64,000 nucleotides of DNA from CAIWHR01 sp963816925. Its GTDB lineage: Bacteria; Pseudomonadota; Gammaproteobacteria; Burkholderiales; Casimicrobiaceae. The stretch spans positions 62,001-126,000 of the forward strand of contig CAWFMY010000005.1 in NCBI GenBank assembly GCA_963816925.1, written 5' to 3'. The position numbers and the translations under genes were made by a program. The notes beneath the pieces are model-generated. The model was not told where the DNA came from and searched no databases. It saw only the letters and a list, made by a program, of their open reading frames with translations. Position 1 is the stretch's first letter, and the number at the start of each line of letters is the position of its first letter. Of this stretch, positions 46,858 through 56,433 are shown piece by piece.

Positions 46858-47916
46858 TCAGGGCGGCGACGCAGCCGACTTGACGGCGCTCTCTGCGGCG
46901 CGCACGAGCTCCTCGCCTGCGATCGCCGCCCACTTGTCGTAGGTCGGACGCGCGGCGGCCGCAAAAGCGGCGCGCCCGCTGGCGGTCAGCCGGAGCACGC
47001 TCATGTCGCGGCTCTTGAGCGTCGCCAGCGCCGACTCGCGCTCGGCGGCCGCAAGCCTTGCCAGCGCTTTCGCCGCCTCCTCCGCGGCGTTGCCGACGAG
47101 CGCGCGCTGTTCCGCGGACCACGCCTCCCACACGGCGCGGTTGACCGCAAAGATCGCGATCTCCGCGACGCCGTCCCACAGCGTCACGTTGCGCAATCCG
47201 AGACTGTCGAGACGTGTCGCGGCAAATGTCGCCACCGGCCCCTCCTGCGCGTCGAGTGCGCCGCTGCGAAACTGGTTCGCCGCCTCCGCGAACGGCATGG
47301 CAAACGGCAACGCGCCGAGTCCGGCGTAGAAGTCGACGAGAAAGCGCGTCGACGTGATGCGGACCTTGAGGCCGCGAATATCGTCGGGAATGCGAATCGC
47401 CTTCGAGCGGGCGACGAGCGCGCGATGACCGAGCGGCGCAAGCGCAAGCGGAACGGCGCCGGCGCGCTCGATCGCCGCGAAGAGCCGCACTTTCATGTCG
47501 CCCGTCGTGAGCGCCGCCAGCTCGTTCGGTTCGGGCGCGAGCCACGGCAAGCCGACGACGGCAAGCTCGTTCACCTGCGCCGACCAGTGGAGCGTGGAGC
47601 CGACCGCGAGATCCGCGGCGCCGTCGCGCAACGCCGCGAATTCGCGATCCGGGTCGCGCTGCGCCAGGGTCGCCCCCGGATGAATGTCTATCGGCAGCGC
47701 GCCGGCGCTTCCGTCGGCGACGAGTTTTGCCCACGTCTCGGCCGCCTTGCCCAGCGCGAAGGCGGGCCCGACGGCGACGGAGAGCTTCCACGCCTTCGGC
47801 TTCGCGGCGTCCTGGGCATCGACCGCGCTGGATGCAAGCATCCCCCAGGCACCGATAACGAGCAACCATGCGACGACACGCAGCGGCACGATGGTGACGA
47901 TGTCCTGGTCCCGCAT
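46858..47916 (-). CDS. Orphan TRAP transporter solute-binding protein, DctP family
   Basis: A 352-residue binding protein taken from the ATG at 47916. A signal peptide ('VVAWLLVIGAWGMLASSAVD') is followed by DctP-type features: 'KVRITSTRFLVDFYAGLGAL', 'PFAEAANQFRSGALDAQEGP' and an Ala/Glu-rich helical C-terminus. No dctQ/dctM lies beside it. It converges on the aspartoacylase-family gene with 22 bases between the stops, so it may supply those enzymes with an acylated amino acid (inference). The open frame continues upstream of 47916 but has no signal-like start there. Confidence 0.85.
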   Translation of the reverse strand: MRDQDIVTIVPLRVVAWLLVIGAWGMLASSAVDAQDAAKPKAWKLSVAVGPAFALGKAAETWAKLVADGSAGALPIDIHPGATLAQRDPDREFAALRDGAADLAVGSTLHWSAQVNELAVVGLPWLAPEPNELAALTTGDMKVRLFAAIERAGAVPLALAPLGHRALVARSKAIRIPDDIRGLKVRITSTRFLVDFYAGLGALPFAMPFAEAANQFRSGALDAQEGPVATFAATRLDSLGLRNVTLWDGVAEIAIFAVNRAVWEAWSAEQRALVGNAAEEAAKALARLAAAERESALATLKSRDMSVLRLTASGRAAFAAAARPTYDKWAAIAGEELVRAAESAVKSAASPP

Positions 47917-47927
47917 CAAGGTATCGA

Positions 47928-48168
47928 AGCGACGAAGTCTACGCCCTGGGCGCATGCGGGGGCGCCATCGATCCCGGGACCACGCTCGCTGCCTGCGACA
48001 TCCCGTCCATCGCATCGCCGCGATGACACGCCTGCCGCGCACGGCTTCACCGCGGCGTTTGCGAGGGTCGGCATTGCCGGCAGCACGGTCGGGGCGCTCA
48101 ACGACAAAGCGGTTCTCAAGAACTTCATCGACATCAACAGCAGCGTGCTCACAAAGGCCTACCGATGA
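47928..48168 (+). pseudogene. Possible gene remnant, unrecognised
   Basis: The 260 bases between two minus-strand genes show two adjacent plus-strand open frames with strong G+C at third positions. The first reads 'VYALGACGGAIDPGTTLAAC' and stops at 48022-48024. One base over, the second reads 'AHGFTAAFARVGIAGSTVGA' and then 'KNFIDINSSVLTKAYR', stopping at 48168. Neither has a start codon with a ribosome site. Together they look like the C-terminal end of a lost or frameshifted gene. I do not recognise the family. Confidence 0.3.
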
Positions 48169-48179
48169 CTGGCAGTCGG

Positions 48180-50632
48180 TCAGTCCGAAGTGGCCGCGGT
48201 TCCCCGCACCACGGCGTCACGCCAGTACCGACGGTCGTGCTCGCGCTCGGCGCGAGGGAGCCGCGACGCACCAGCCGCGAACGTGAACGTCAGCGCGCCG
48301 TCGTAGTCGGTGCGAAACGTCCGGATGCCGGCCGCGTCATAGCGCGCGACGACCGCGGGCCGCGGATGGCCGAAGCGGTTGCGATAGCCCGGCGTATAGA
48401 CGGCGATCTCGGGCGAAACCGCGGCAATGAACGCCGGCGTGGACGACGTCAGGCTGCCGTGATGCGGCACGAGCAGCACGTCCGCCCTCAGCGCCTCGGC
48501 GTCGCGACGCACGAGCTCCAGCTCGCCGCGCGCCTCGAGGTCGCCGGTCAGGAGCACGCGGCCATGGTCGGAATCGATCCGCACGACGCACGAGAGGTCG
48601 TTCGGCTTCACGCGCGGCGCGTCGTAGAGCGCCGCCGCCGGCTGCAGCATGGTGAAGCGCACGCCGTCCCATTCCCAGCGCTGGCCCGCGGTGCAGCGCA
48701 AGGCAACGCCGCCGTCGCGCGCGCGTTCCACCAGAATGGCGTTGTCTTCGGAAAGCGACGAGGACAGCCAGTCGACGGGCACGGTCTTCGAGGATCGAGA
48801 GTGCGCCGCCGCTGTGGTCGGCGTCCTGATGCGTGACGACCATGCCGTCGAGGCGGCGGACCCCTGTCGCACGAAGGAACGGCGCGACGATCCGGCCGCC
48901 GGCGTCCGCCGACTCCGTGAAGCGCGGACCGGTGTCGTAGAGAAGCGAGTGCCCATGTGTCTGGACGACGACGGCGAGTCCCTGGCCGACGTCGAGCACG
49001 GTCATGGTGAAGCTCCCGGGATGCCGGAGCCGGCGGCCGGACGACGAATAGCGGGACGAGTGCCAGCAACGCTAGGCCGCGCCCCGGAACGCCGCGAGGA
49101 GCGGCAACCCAGGCGACGCCAAGAATCGCCACCGCGATGGTCCACGCGGGCGGCGCGTGCTGCTGCCATACCGCCGCCGGCGCCGTCGACAGCCAGTCGA
49201 GCGGGATCATCAGCGCGGCGAACGCGGCGTGCGCGGCCTGGAACGGCAGCGCGATGGGAATGACGATGCCGAGGAGCGCCAGCGGCACGACGACAAAGGT
49301 CACCGCCGGAATCGCCAGCGCGTTCGCCAGCGGCGAGATCAGCGACACCTGCTGGAACAGCGCGAGCGTCCCCGGAACGAGGCCGATCGTGATCACCATC
49401 TGGGCGCGAGTCGCCGCGCGCAAGGCGCGCAGAAGGCGTGCGCCGCGCGACGCGGGGACCGGGCTCGCGAGCCTTCCCGCATGCGCGTAGAGCAGGAGCC
49501 CCACCGCGCCGAACGACAGCCAGAATCCCGGCGCGAACCCGGCCCACGGGTCCCACACGAGAACGACCGCCAGCGCCCACAGCCAGACGACGGCGGCCGT
49601 CCCCGGCCGCGCGAGCATGAGGCCGACCGCGGCGACGGCGAGCATCAGCAGCGTCCGCACCGCCGGGACCTGCGCGCCGGCGAGCAGCACGTAGAGCGTC
49701 GCCGCCGTCACGCCGACGACCGCGGCGACCTTGCGCGCCGGCACGCGTCCCGTAAGCCGCGCGCTGCGCCGCGCGAGCAGATACGCAATGCCGCCCGCGA
49801 TCGCGGCGAACACCGTCACGTGCAGGCCCGAGATGCTGATGAGGTGCGTGATGCCCGTGCGATTGAAGACGCGCCATTGCGCTTCGGGAATGGCGCGCTG
49901 CTCGCCGATCGTCAGCGCGACAATGACGCCCGCATACGGCTGGTCCGGCAACGCATCGACGATGCGGTCGCGCACCGCGGTGCGCGCGCGCTGCACGTAA
50001 TCGGAAGCACGGCCCGCGAACGCTGCGATCCGATTGTTCGCGTCGTCGTTGCGGACGTAGCCGGTCGCGCGGAAGCCATTCTCGAGCAGCCACGCTTCGA
50101 CGTCGAAGCCGTAGGGGTTGACGGTGCCGTGCGGACGCTTGAGCCGCACGACGAGGCGCCACCGCTCCCCCGCGGCGAGCGCCGGAATCTCGTCGACTTC
50201 ACCGCCCTTCCGGCGCTGCGCGTACCACGCGAGCGACAGCCGTTCGGGCACGATCGCGCCGGCGGTCTCCACGCGTTCGACGGCAAACGCGAAACGCGTG
50301 CCGAGGTCGGAGGCTTGCGGAAGATCGTCGACGACGCCGACGACCGCGATGTCCGCGCCTTCCCATGCGGCGGGCAGCGCGTCGGCGAGGCGCATCTCCG
50401 CGCGCCACGCCGCATAACCGTAGCCCAGCGCGGCGGCGGCCGCGATGGCGAGAAATCCGGCGACGTACCCGGTCGCACTTGCCGACGGCGCCCGCAGGCG
50501 CGCGAGAAATCCCGCCAGCCCGAATGCAGCCGCGGCCCCGAGCCACGCAGCCGCGTGCGGCAGCATCGGCTGCCATTGCAGCAGGACGGTGCCGACGGCG
50601 AACGCGGCAAGCGCGAGCGGCAGGGCGGGCAT
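48180..50632 (-). CDS. comEC: DNA internalisation competence protein ComEC/Rec2, two frameshifts
   Basis: The N-terminal DUF4131 region has two or three membrane segments, then the competence domain with 'GITHLISISGLHVTVFAAIA' and about eight more segments. After 'VVRPPAPAS' (near 49022) homology moves one base to 'GSFTMTVLDVGQGLAVVVQT' and 'HQDADHSGGALSILE'. Near 48793 it moves again to 'TVPVDWLSSSLSEDN' and 'DVLLVPHHGSLTSS'. Those parts form the metallo-beta-lactamase domain. With one base removed at each site the protein has 816 residues, normal for ComEC. It forms the inner-membrane channel for DNA uptake. Confidence 0.9.
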
Positions 50633-50771
50633 GAGCGGCCCGCGCGCCGCGAGCGATTCGGCGCGAAGGCCGTTCAGACTCTAGCGGCGGACAGAGCCTT
50701 TCGCCATCGGCCATTCGTCGGAGCGATAGGCACGCCGATTTGCGAACGTGGCACGCGGCGGGACCCCACCA

Positions 50772-51944
50772 CTAGAACGGAAGACCAACGTAGTTCTCGG
50801 CGAGCGACGCCAGGGCCTTCGACGAGGACAAGAGATAGGCAAGCTCAGTGTCCTGAAGCCGCTGCTCGTACGAGCTGCTATCCGGAAACCGATGCAAGAG
50901 CGCAGTCATCCACCACGAAAACCGCTGCCCTTTCCACACGCGCGCCAGCGCGCGCCGCGAATAGCTGTCGAGTCCGCTGTCGTCGCGCTTCGCGTAATGG
51001 TCGACGAGCGCGTGATAGAGATAGTAGATGTCGGACGCGGCGCTATTGAGACCGCGCGCACCGGTCGGCGGGACGATGTGCGCAGCGTCCCCCGCCAGGA
51101 ACAGGTTCCCGAAGCGCATGGGCTCGGCAACGAACGATCGTAGCGGGGCGATGCTCTTCTCGATCGAGGGTCCGGCCATCAACGACGTTGCGACATCCGC
51201 GGGGAGGCGGCGGCGCAACTCGTCGAAGAAGCCATCGTCGGACCAGTCATCGACCGAATCGGTCAACGGCACCTGAATGTAGTAGCGACTGAGCGTGGGC
51301 GAGCGAAGCGAGCAAAGCGCAAATCCGCGCTCGTGTTTCGCGTAGATCAACTCCGGCGATACCGGCTCGGTGCGCGAAAGCACACCCAGCCAGCCGAAAG
51401 GATAGACGCGCTCGTATTCGCGAATTCTGTCTCTCGGAATCGATTGGCGGCTGACGCCGTGAAAGCCGTCGCAGCCGACGATATAGTCGCAGTCGACCCG
51501 GATGACCTCGCCATCCTTCCTGTAAGTAAGGTAGGGGCGCGCCGTGTCGAAATCGTGCGGCGCCACATCCTCGGCATTGTGAATCACGATCCCGCCCAGC
51601 CGGTCGCGCCCCTCGTACAGGTCGCGCGTAAGCTCCGTCTGCCCATAGACGATCACCGTGTTGCCGCCGGTAAGGGCCTTCAGGTCCACGCGATCGCGAA
51701 GACCGTCGTGGGCGATATAGATGCCCTCGTGGATCTGTCCCTCGCGATCCATCCGCTCGCCGACCTGCGCCTCGCGCATCAGCGCCGCGAATCCATGCTC
51801 CAGCACCCCGGCGCGGATACGCCCGAGCACATAGTCACGGCTGTGCTTTTCCACGAGCACCGTGTCGATGCCGCGCAGCTGGAGTAGCTGGGACAGCAGG
51901 AGTCCGGAAGGTCCGCCGCCAATGACGGCAACTTGAGTCCTCAT
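50772..51944 (-). CDS. pobA: 4-hydroxybenzoate 3-monooxygenase
   Basis: A 390-residue flavoprotein hydroxylase. The FAD dinucleotide motif is 'VAVIGGGPSGLLLSQLL', the DG motif is 'DYIVGCDGFHGVSRQSIP', and the GD motif is 'LFLAGDAAHIVPPTGARGLN'. Length and order match PobA, which converts 4-hydroxybenzoate to protocatechuate with NADPH and oxygen. The binding-protein gene ends 25 bases upstream on the same strand and the tannase/feruloyl esterase precedes that, so aromatic acids released by the esterase could feed this enzyme. Ring-cleavage genes are not in the window. Confidence 0.93.
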   Translation of the reverse strand: MRTQVAVIGGGPSGLLLSQLLQLRGIDTVLVEKHSRDYVLGRIRAGVLEHGFAALMREAQVGERMDREGQIHEGIYIAHDGLRDRVDLKALTGGNTVIVYGQTELTRDLYEGRDRLGGIVIHNAEDVAPHDFDTARPYLTYRKDGEVIRVDCDYIVGCDGFHGVSRQSIPRDRIREYERVYPFGWLGVLSRTEPVSPELIYAKHERGFALCSLRSPTLSRYYIQVPLTDSVDDWSDDGFFDELRRRLPADVATSLMAGPSIEKSIAPLRSFVAEPMRFGNLFLAGDAAHIVPPTGARGLNSAASDIYYLYHALVDHYAKRDDSGLDSYSRRALARVWKGQRFSWWMTALLHRFPDSSSYEQRLQDTELAYLLSSSKALASLAENYVGLPF

Positions 51945-51968
51945 CGGCGAGTCCTATCTGCGTGTCGA

Positions 51969-53129
51969 CTAAGGCTTGCCAGGGTCGCTTACGTTCTCGA
52001 ACTTGTCGAACTCGACGTTCCAGAGCTCGCCGTTCTTCTTCTCGACGCGCCGCACGTAAATCGTCTGGACGATGTCGCGCTGCGGATCGATTGCGATCGG
52101 TCCCCGCGGGCTTTGATGCTTCCAGCCCTTCGCGACCTCCATCGCCTTGTCCCCGTCGATCTTGCCGTCGAGCTTGGCGATGATGTCGTAGATGAGTGCC
52201 ATCCCATCGAAGGCACCGACGGTCATGAAGTTCGCGCGACCAGCGTCAGGCGCAACCTGAGAATATGCCTGCAGGAACGCCTTGTTCTCGGCAGAATCAT
52301 GCGCCGCGGAATAGTGGAAGGTCGTGATCAGGCCGAGCGCCGAGTCTCCCATCGCATTCAATACATGATCGTCGGCGACATCGCCCGTTGCGATGGCCTT
52401 GATCCCTGCCTTTTCCAGTCCCCGCTCGGTGTACGCCTTCATCACCGCAATGCTTTGCTGCCCTGCAGGAACGAAGATGAAAACCGCATCCGGTTTGGCA
52501 TCCTTCACGCGCTGAATGAACGGGCCAAAATCGGGGTTCTGCAGCGGTGTCCGAATGGACTCGGCAACCTGCCCGCCGCCCGCAGTGAACGCCTTCTTGA
52601 AGGCGCCCTCGGCATCGTTGCCCGGGCCGTAGTCCGCCACCAGCGTGATGACCTTCTTGATGCCATTCTTCGCAGCCCACGTGCCGAGGGGCGCACTGAT
52701 CTGCGGCAGCGTCATCGAGGTGCGGGTGATGTAAGGCGACTTCGTCGGAATGATCGAGGTCGCCGCGTTGAAAATTACCATGGGTTTCTTCGCCTGAGTC
52801 GCGACGTCGGCGACGGCCAGCGCCTCCGGCGTCAAGCCGAATCCGGCGAGGAAGTCCACGTTTTCCTGCACGACGAGCTCCTGCGCGAGTCGCTTCGCCA
52901 CCTCGGGCGAGGGACCGCCGGTGTCCTTGACGATGATCTGGACCTTCCGCCCCGCGACGGTGTCGCCGCGGAGCTTCTGGAACGCCTTGACCCCCGCCTC
53001 GAACTGCTTCCCGTAGTCGGCGAACGCGCCGGTGAACGGCGCAATCACGCCGACCTTTATAGGCTGTTGCGCGAAGGCCGGAACGGAGAAGAAAACACAC
53101 GCGAACATCGTCGCGGCCAGCTTGTTCAT
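51969..53129 (-). CDS. Branched-chain amino acid-type ABC solute-binding protein, likely aromatic-acid binding
   Basis: A 386-residue type I periplasmic binding protein. The signal is 'MNKLAATMFACVFFSVPAFA', followed by 'IKVGVIAPFTGAFADYGKQF', 'VDFLAGFGLTPEALAVADVA' and 'TFHYSAAHDSAENKAFLQAY'. It resembles LivJ-family proteins that in many soil bacteria bind aromatic acids. No permease or ATPase genes lie nearby. It sits between pobA and the tannase/feruloyl esterase gene on one strand, which supports an aromatic ligand (inference). Confidence 0.9.
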   Translation of the reverse strand: MNKLAATMFACVFFSVPAFAQQPIKVGVIAPFTGAFADYGKQFEAGVKAFQKLRGDTVAGRKVQIIVKDTGGPSPEVAKRLAQELVVQENVDFLAGFGLTPEALAVADVATQAKKPMVIFNAATSIIPTKSPYITRTSMTLPQISAPLGTWAAKNGIKKVITLVADYGPGNDAEGAFKKAFTAGGGQVAESIRTPLQNPDFGPFIQRVKDAKPDAVFIFVPAGQQSIAVMKAYTERGLEKAGIKAIATGDVADDHVLNAMGDSALGLITTFHYSAAHDSAENKAFLQAYSQVAPDAGRANFMTVGAFDGMALIYDIIAKLDGKIDGDKAMEVAKGWKHQSPRGPIAIDPQRDIVQTIYVRRVEKKNGELWNVEFDKFENVSDPGKP

Positions 53130-53182
53130 GTGGACCTCATATCAGGTTTGGAAGAAGGGGGCATCGAACCCCCTTTTCGCGG

Positions 53183-54914
53183 CTAGTCGTCGCCGTCCTC
53201 GTCGTCGTCGCCATCGTGCTTCGACACGTTGCAAACGAAGTTGGCTGCGTCATCCGTGCTGCCATGGCCCTTATAGCGCGCTTGCTCCGGGTACGGGCAC
53301 AGGGGCCGAGTCTGCATGCTGCCGTCCGGAAGCGCCTTCGACGCGAGTACCGTGTCGGGCGCCTTCCCATGCTCGACCCAGTTGACCACCGCGTCGAAGA
53401 GTCCCTGCGGTTGCGGACCGTTGCCACCGCCGCAGTGGCCGACGCCGGGCGCCATGAACAGGCGCGCGAACTTCTCGGTGTGCTTGTAGCCTCCGTTCAA
53501 GAGCGCGACCGTGTTGTAGTAGTCGATGGACCCTTCCGGCACGATCAACTGGTCGGCAAAGCCGTGCCACATGAGGACCTTGCCACCCTGAATGCGGAAG
53601 GGGAAGAGGTTCGGGTTGTCGGAAGCCATCATCGGTCCAACGTGCTGGACGTTGTCCTTGAAGAATTGCAGGTAGTTGTCGTAAGTCAGCACCGCCGGAT
53701 TCCAGGTGGGATCGAAGTAGACCCAGAACTTCGCCTGCTCGGTGGTGGCGATGAACGGGGTCGCGCCGCCCAGAGCCGAGAGATCCGTGCCGCGCTCGTT
53801 CGGATACCAAAGACGCTTGTCACCCTTGCCGATGAGGAGCCGCGTCGCGAAATCCGGAACGTTGCACGAGGCGCCGCCTTTCGAGCAGCTGACGGGCCCT
53901 TTCCACATGTGGTCGATCGCGAGCGCCTCGGTGGGCGTGAGGCATGTGGCATCGCTCGGCGTGCAGCTCGCCTTCGTGATCGTCTTGTCGGCTTGAGCGC
54001 TGTAGTTGCAACTGCGTGGATCGGTGAGAACGCCGTCGACGACGCCATCCTGCGCGTCGCATGCGGCCACGGCCTTGCTCGTCGCGAGGCTCTCCTTGGC
54101 CGCGAGATTCGCGCCACCGCCGATCGGCCCGCCGTTGTCGAGTTGCTGAACCAGCCAGTACCACGCCTGCGCCGCCTGGAAACGATCCCAGTGAATCGCC
54201 GGAGCCCCGGCGAGAATGCCGTCGTAGTCGCCGGGATAGTCCTGCGCCATCCGCAGGCCCTGACGGCCGCCCGTCGAGCAGCCGTTCCAGTACGAATAGC
54301 TGGGGCGTTCACCATAGAACGCCTTGACGAGCTGCTTGCCGATCACCGCCATCATGTGCTCGGAGCGGGCGGCGAAGTCCGTCTGCAGCGCAATGTCGGG
54401 TTTGCCCGGGTTTGCCGCGCTGTTGCCCGCACAGTTGTTCACACAACCGAAACTCCCGTCGAGGAAGCTCAGGAACGGGGGAAACCGAGGTGGGCCGCCG
54501 GCATGCCCGGTGTCCGTCGTGGCACCGGCGTAGCCGTCAACCAGCGCGCTCGTCGGCACGGCGAGATTTGCGGTACCAGCGTACACGCCGCCGCCTAGAG
54601 ACTGCCAACGACCGTTCCATGTGCCGCCCGTCGGCAGGCCAACCCAGATATGGATGGCCTGCGGAACCGTCACTTTGACGAGGCAGTAAGGAACGGCGCC
54701 GGGGTCGTTGCCGGTGGTCCCGGTCGACACTTCGTCGATCGTCACGCCAGGGACGTCTGCCTTCAGCGTGACCGATCCGATCCCGGCCGCGTCGCAGGTA
54801 GTGACGGGGTTCTTCGCGTAGGCAAAGGGCGCGGCGAGTCCAAAGACCACGCCGACGCAAGTGGGAATGAGTGCCTGCTTCCACGCGCGGACCGCAATTC
54901 CTAGGTATCTCCAT
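53183..54914 (-). CDS. Tannase/feruloyl esterase family protein, frameshift in leader
   Basis: A secreted alpha/beta hydrolase. The nucleophile is in 'YWNGCSTGGRQG' (Cys191-Ser192 counted from the GTG at 54850). The acid is in 'MWHGFADQLIVPEGS' and the base in 'MAPGVGHCGGG', giving the CS-D-HC motif in which a disulfide joins the catalytic Ser and His neighbours. The GTG start would cut the signal peptide. An ATG at 54914 with GGAGG upstream opens the right length of leader, one base out of frame, so one extra base near 54890 is likely. It would cleave gallate or hydroxycinnamate esters outside the cytoplasm. Confidence 0.88.
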
Positions 54915-55017
54915 GATCACTTCCTCCGTTTTGGTGCCACCGCTCGCGATGGCGGCTACACGAAGGTGACAGTAACCAAAGACCCCTGTATCTTCAATTC
55001 CGATTCACCAATATCGA

Positions 55018-55036
55018 TTATCTGTTTTTCCGATAA
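55018..55036. promoter_or_regulatory. LysR-type box (TTATC-N9-GATAA) between esterase gene and LysR gene
   Basis: TTATC-TGTTTTTCC-GATAA at 55018-55036 is a perfect 5-base dyad containing ATC-N9-GAT, a recognised form of the LysR T-N11-A box. It lies in the divergent region, about 100 bases from the esterase ATG and just before the LysR coding frame. The surrounding sequence is clearly A+T-richer than the window. Probable operator for the adjacent regulator. Confidence 0.6.
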
Positions 55037-55051
55037 ACATCGTGCTCCGCT

Positions 55052-55969
55052 CTGTTTGATCTCAACCTGCTGCCGGTGCTGGCGGCGATCTATGACCAAG
55101 GGAGCGTCAGCACGGCGGCGCGGCATCTTGGCATGAGCCAATCCGCGGTGAGCACGGCCTTGTCCCGACTTCGCGCCAAGTACCGCGATCCGCTGTTCCA
55201 TCGCACCGGTCACGGCATGGAGCCCACGCTTCGAATGCATTCCTTGATCGTTCCGCTGCGTGAGGCGCTGTCGCGCGTCGATGGCACGCTGACCTCCGAG
55301 CCCGAGTTCCACCCCAAGAGCACGGAGCGTGCTTTCACCTTCGCCATGTCGGATTTGGGCGAGATGGTCTTCATGCCCAAGATCCTGCGTCGCGTGCGTG
55401 AGCTCGCCCCGCACGCGACCGTACGCTCGGTCGCGGCCAGCGCGTCACAGATCGAGCGAGGGCTGGAAACCGGCGAGATCGACCTGGCAGTCGGCTACTT
55501 TCCCGACCTGCGGGAGAAATCGTTTCGAGAGAAGCACCTCTTCTACCATCACTTCGTGTGCCTGCTGCGAACAGACCATCCGATCAGGGCCACCACGTTG
55601 TCGCTGCCCCAGTTTCTGCACCTCCAGCACGCCGTCGTCTACGGCGCCGGTCGCTCGTACGAGATTTTCGAGCGATTTCTAAAGGCGAAAAAAATTCATC
55701 GGCGCGTCGTGCTGCAGACGCCGCATTTCATGAGCATTCCCTCGATTATTTCGCGATCGGACCTGATCGTCACCGTGCCCCATGCTGTCGGCGTGTTCGT
55801 CCAGGACGCGCACATGAATATCCGGATCGTGCAGCCGCCGATGCGGACGCCAAAGATCGATCTCAAGTTGCACTGGCATCGCAATTTCCAGCGCGATCCG
55901 AAGAACAAGTGGCTGCGCGAGCTCGTTGCCGGCCTGTTCACCGACGAGCTGGACGAATGGCAGATGTGA
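55052..55969 (+). CDS. LysR family transcriptional regulator
   Basis: An intact LysR core. The helix-turn-helix is 'GSVSTAARHLGMSQSAVSTA', followed by 'LSRLRAKYRDPLFHRTGHGM' and a two-lobed effector domain. The family N-terminus 'FDLNLLPVLAAIYDQ' begins around 55055, but no ATG, GTG or TTG precedes it in frame. CTG 55052 is used here. Alternatively GTG 55042 with one extra base near 55054 would start the protein 'MLRS-FDLNLL'. It probably activates the divergent esterase-binding protein-pobA run through the box at 55018-55036. Confidence 0.85.
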   Translation: MFDLNLLPVLAAIYDQGSVSTAARHLGMSQSAVSTALSRLRAKYRDPLFHRTGHGMEPTLRMHSLIVPLREALSRVDGTLTSEPEFHPKSTERAFTFAMSDLGEMVFMPKILRRVRELAPHATVRSVAASASQIERGLETGEIDLAVGYFPDLREKSFREKHLFYHHFVCLLRTDHPIRATTLSLPQFLHLQHAVVYGAGRSYEIFERFLKAKKIHRRVVLQTPHFMSIPSIISRSDLIVTVPHAVGVFVQDAHMNIRIVQPPMRTPKIDLKLHWHRNFQRDPKNKWLRELVAGLFTDELDEWQM

Positions 55970-56012
55970 TCGTGCGCCTGGAAGCGCGCGCGCATGCGCG
56001 TTGGCGCGTCTT

Positions 56013-56429
56013 CTAGCCGGGAACGTCGACGTACCTCGCGAGCTCGATCAGATTGCCGTCCGGGTCGCGCACGTAAACCGATTCGATCGGCCCCAGCGCG
56101 CCCGTGCGCACGACGGGGCCTTCTTCGACGGGAATGCCGCAAACCGCGAGATGCGCGACGATGGCGGCGGCATTTTCCGCGACGATCAGGCAAATGTCGG
56201 CGGACCCCGCGGTGGGCCGCGCCGCGATCGCGGCGACTTTGCCGGCTCCGCCTTCAGCCGTCTGTCCGACGGGATGGAGATTGAATTTCTGGCGACCGAA
56301 CGACAGCGCCTTGCGCCCGTTGCCGAAGGTCACGACCTTCATCCCGAGCACCTCGGTGTAGAAACGAATCGTCGCCGCAACGTCGCGGCAGGTCAGCACG
56401 AGGTGGTCGATCCGCTGGACGGTCAGCAT
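56013..56429 (-). CDS. Glyoxalase/VOC-superfamily protein
   Basis: A 138-residue VOC domain: 'IDHLVLTCRDVAATIRFYTE' (metal-ligand His), 'RQKFNLHPVG' and the terminal 'VYVRDPDGNLIELARY' with the metal-ligand Glu. It resembles small glyoxalase-like proteins related to virulence protein STM3117. The substrate is unknown. Four bases separate it from the thioesterase gene upstream. Confidence 0.9.
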   Translation of the reverse strand: MLTVQRIDHLVLTCRDVAATIRFYTEVLGMKVVTFGNGRKALSFGRQKFNLHPVGQTAEGGAGKVAAIAARPTAGSADICLIVAENAAAIVAHLAVCGIPVEEGPVVRTGALGPIESVYVRDPDGNLIELARYVDVPG

Positions 56430-56433
56430 CTAT

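Noticed and set aside
47916..48152. Minus-strand 78-codon frame with a signal-like start, overlapping the orphan DctP ATG by TGATG
   Set aside because: The overlap looks like coupling, but the plus-strand frames in the same bases have more natural composition and no family supports the minus frame.
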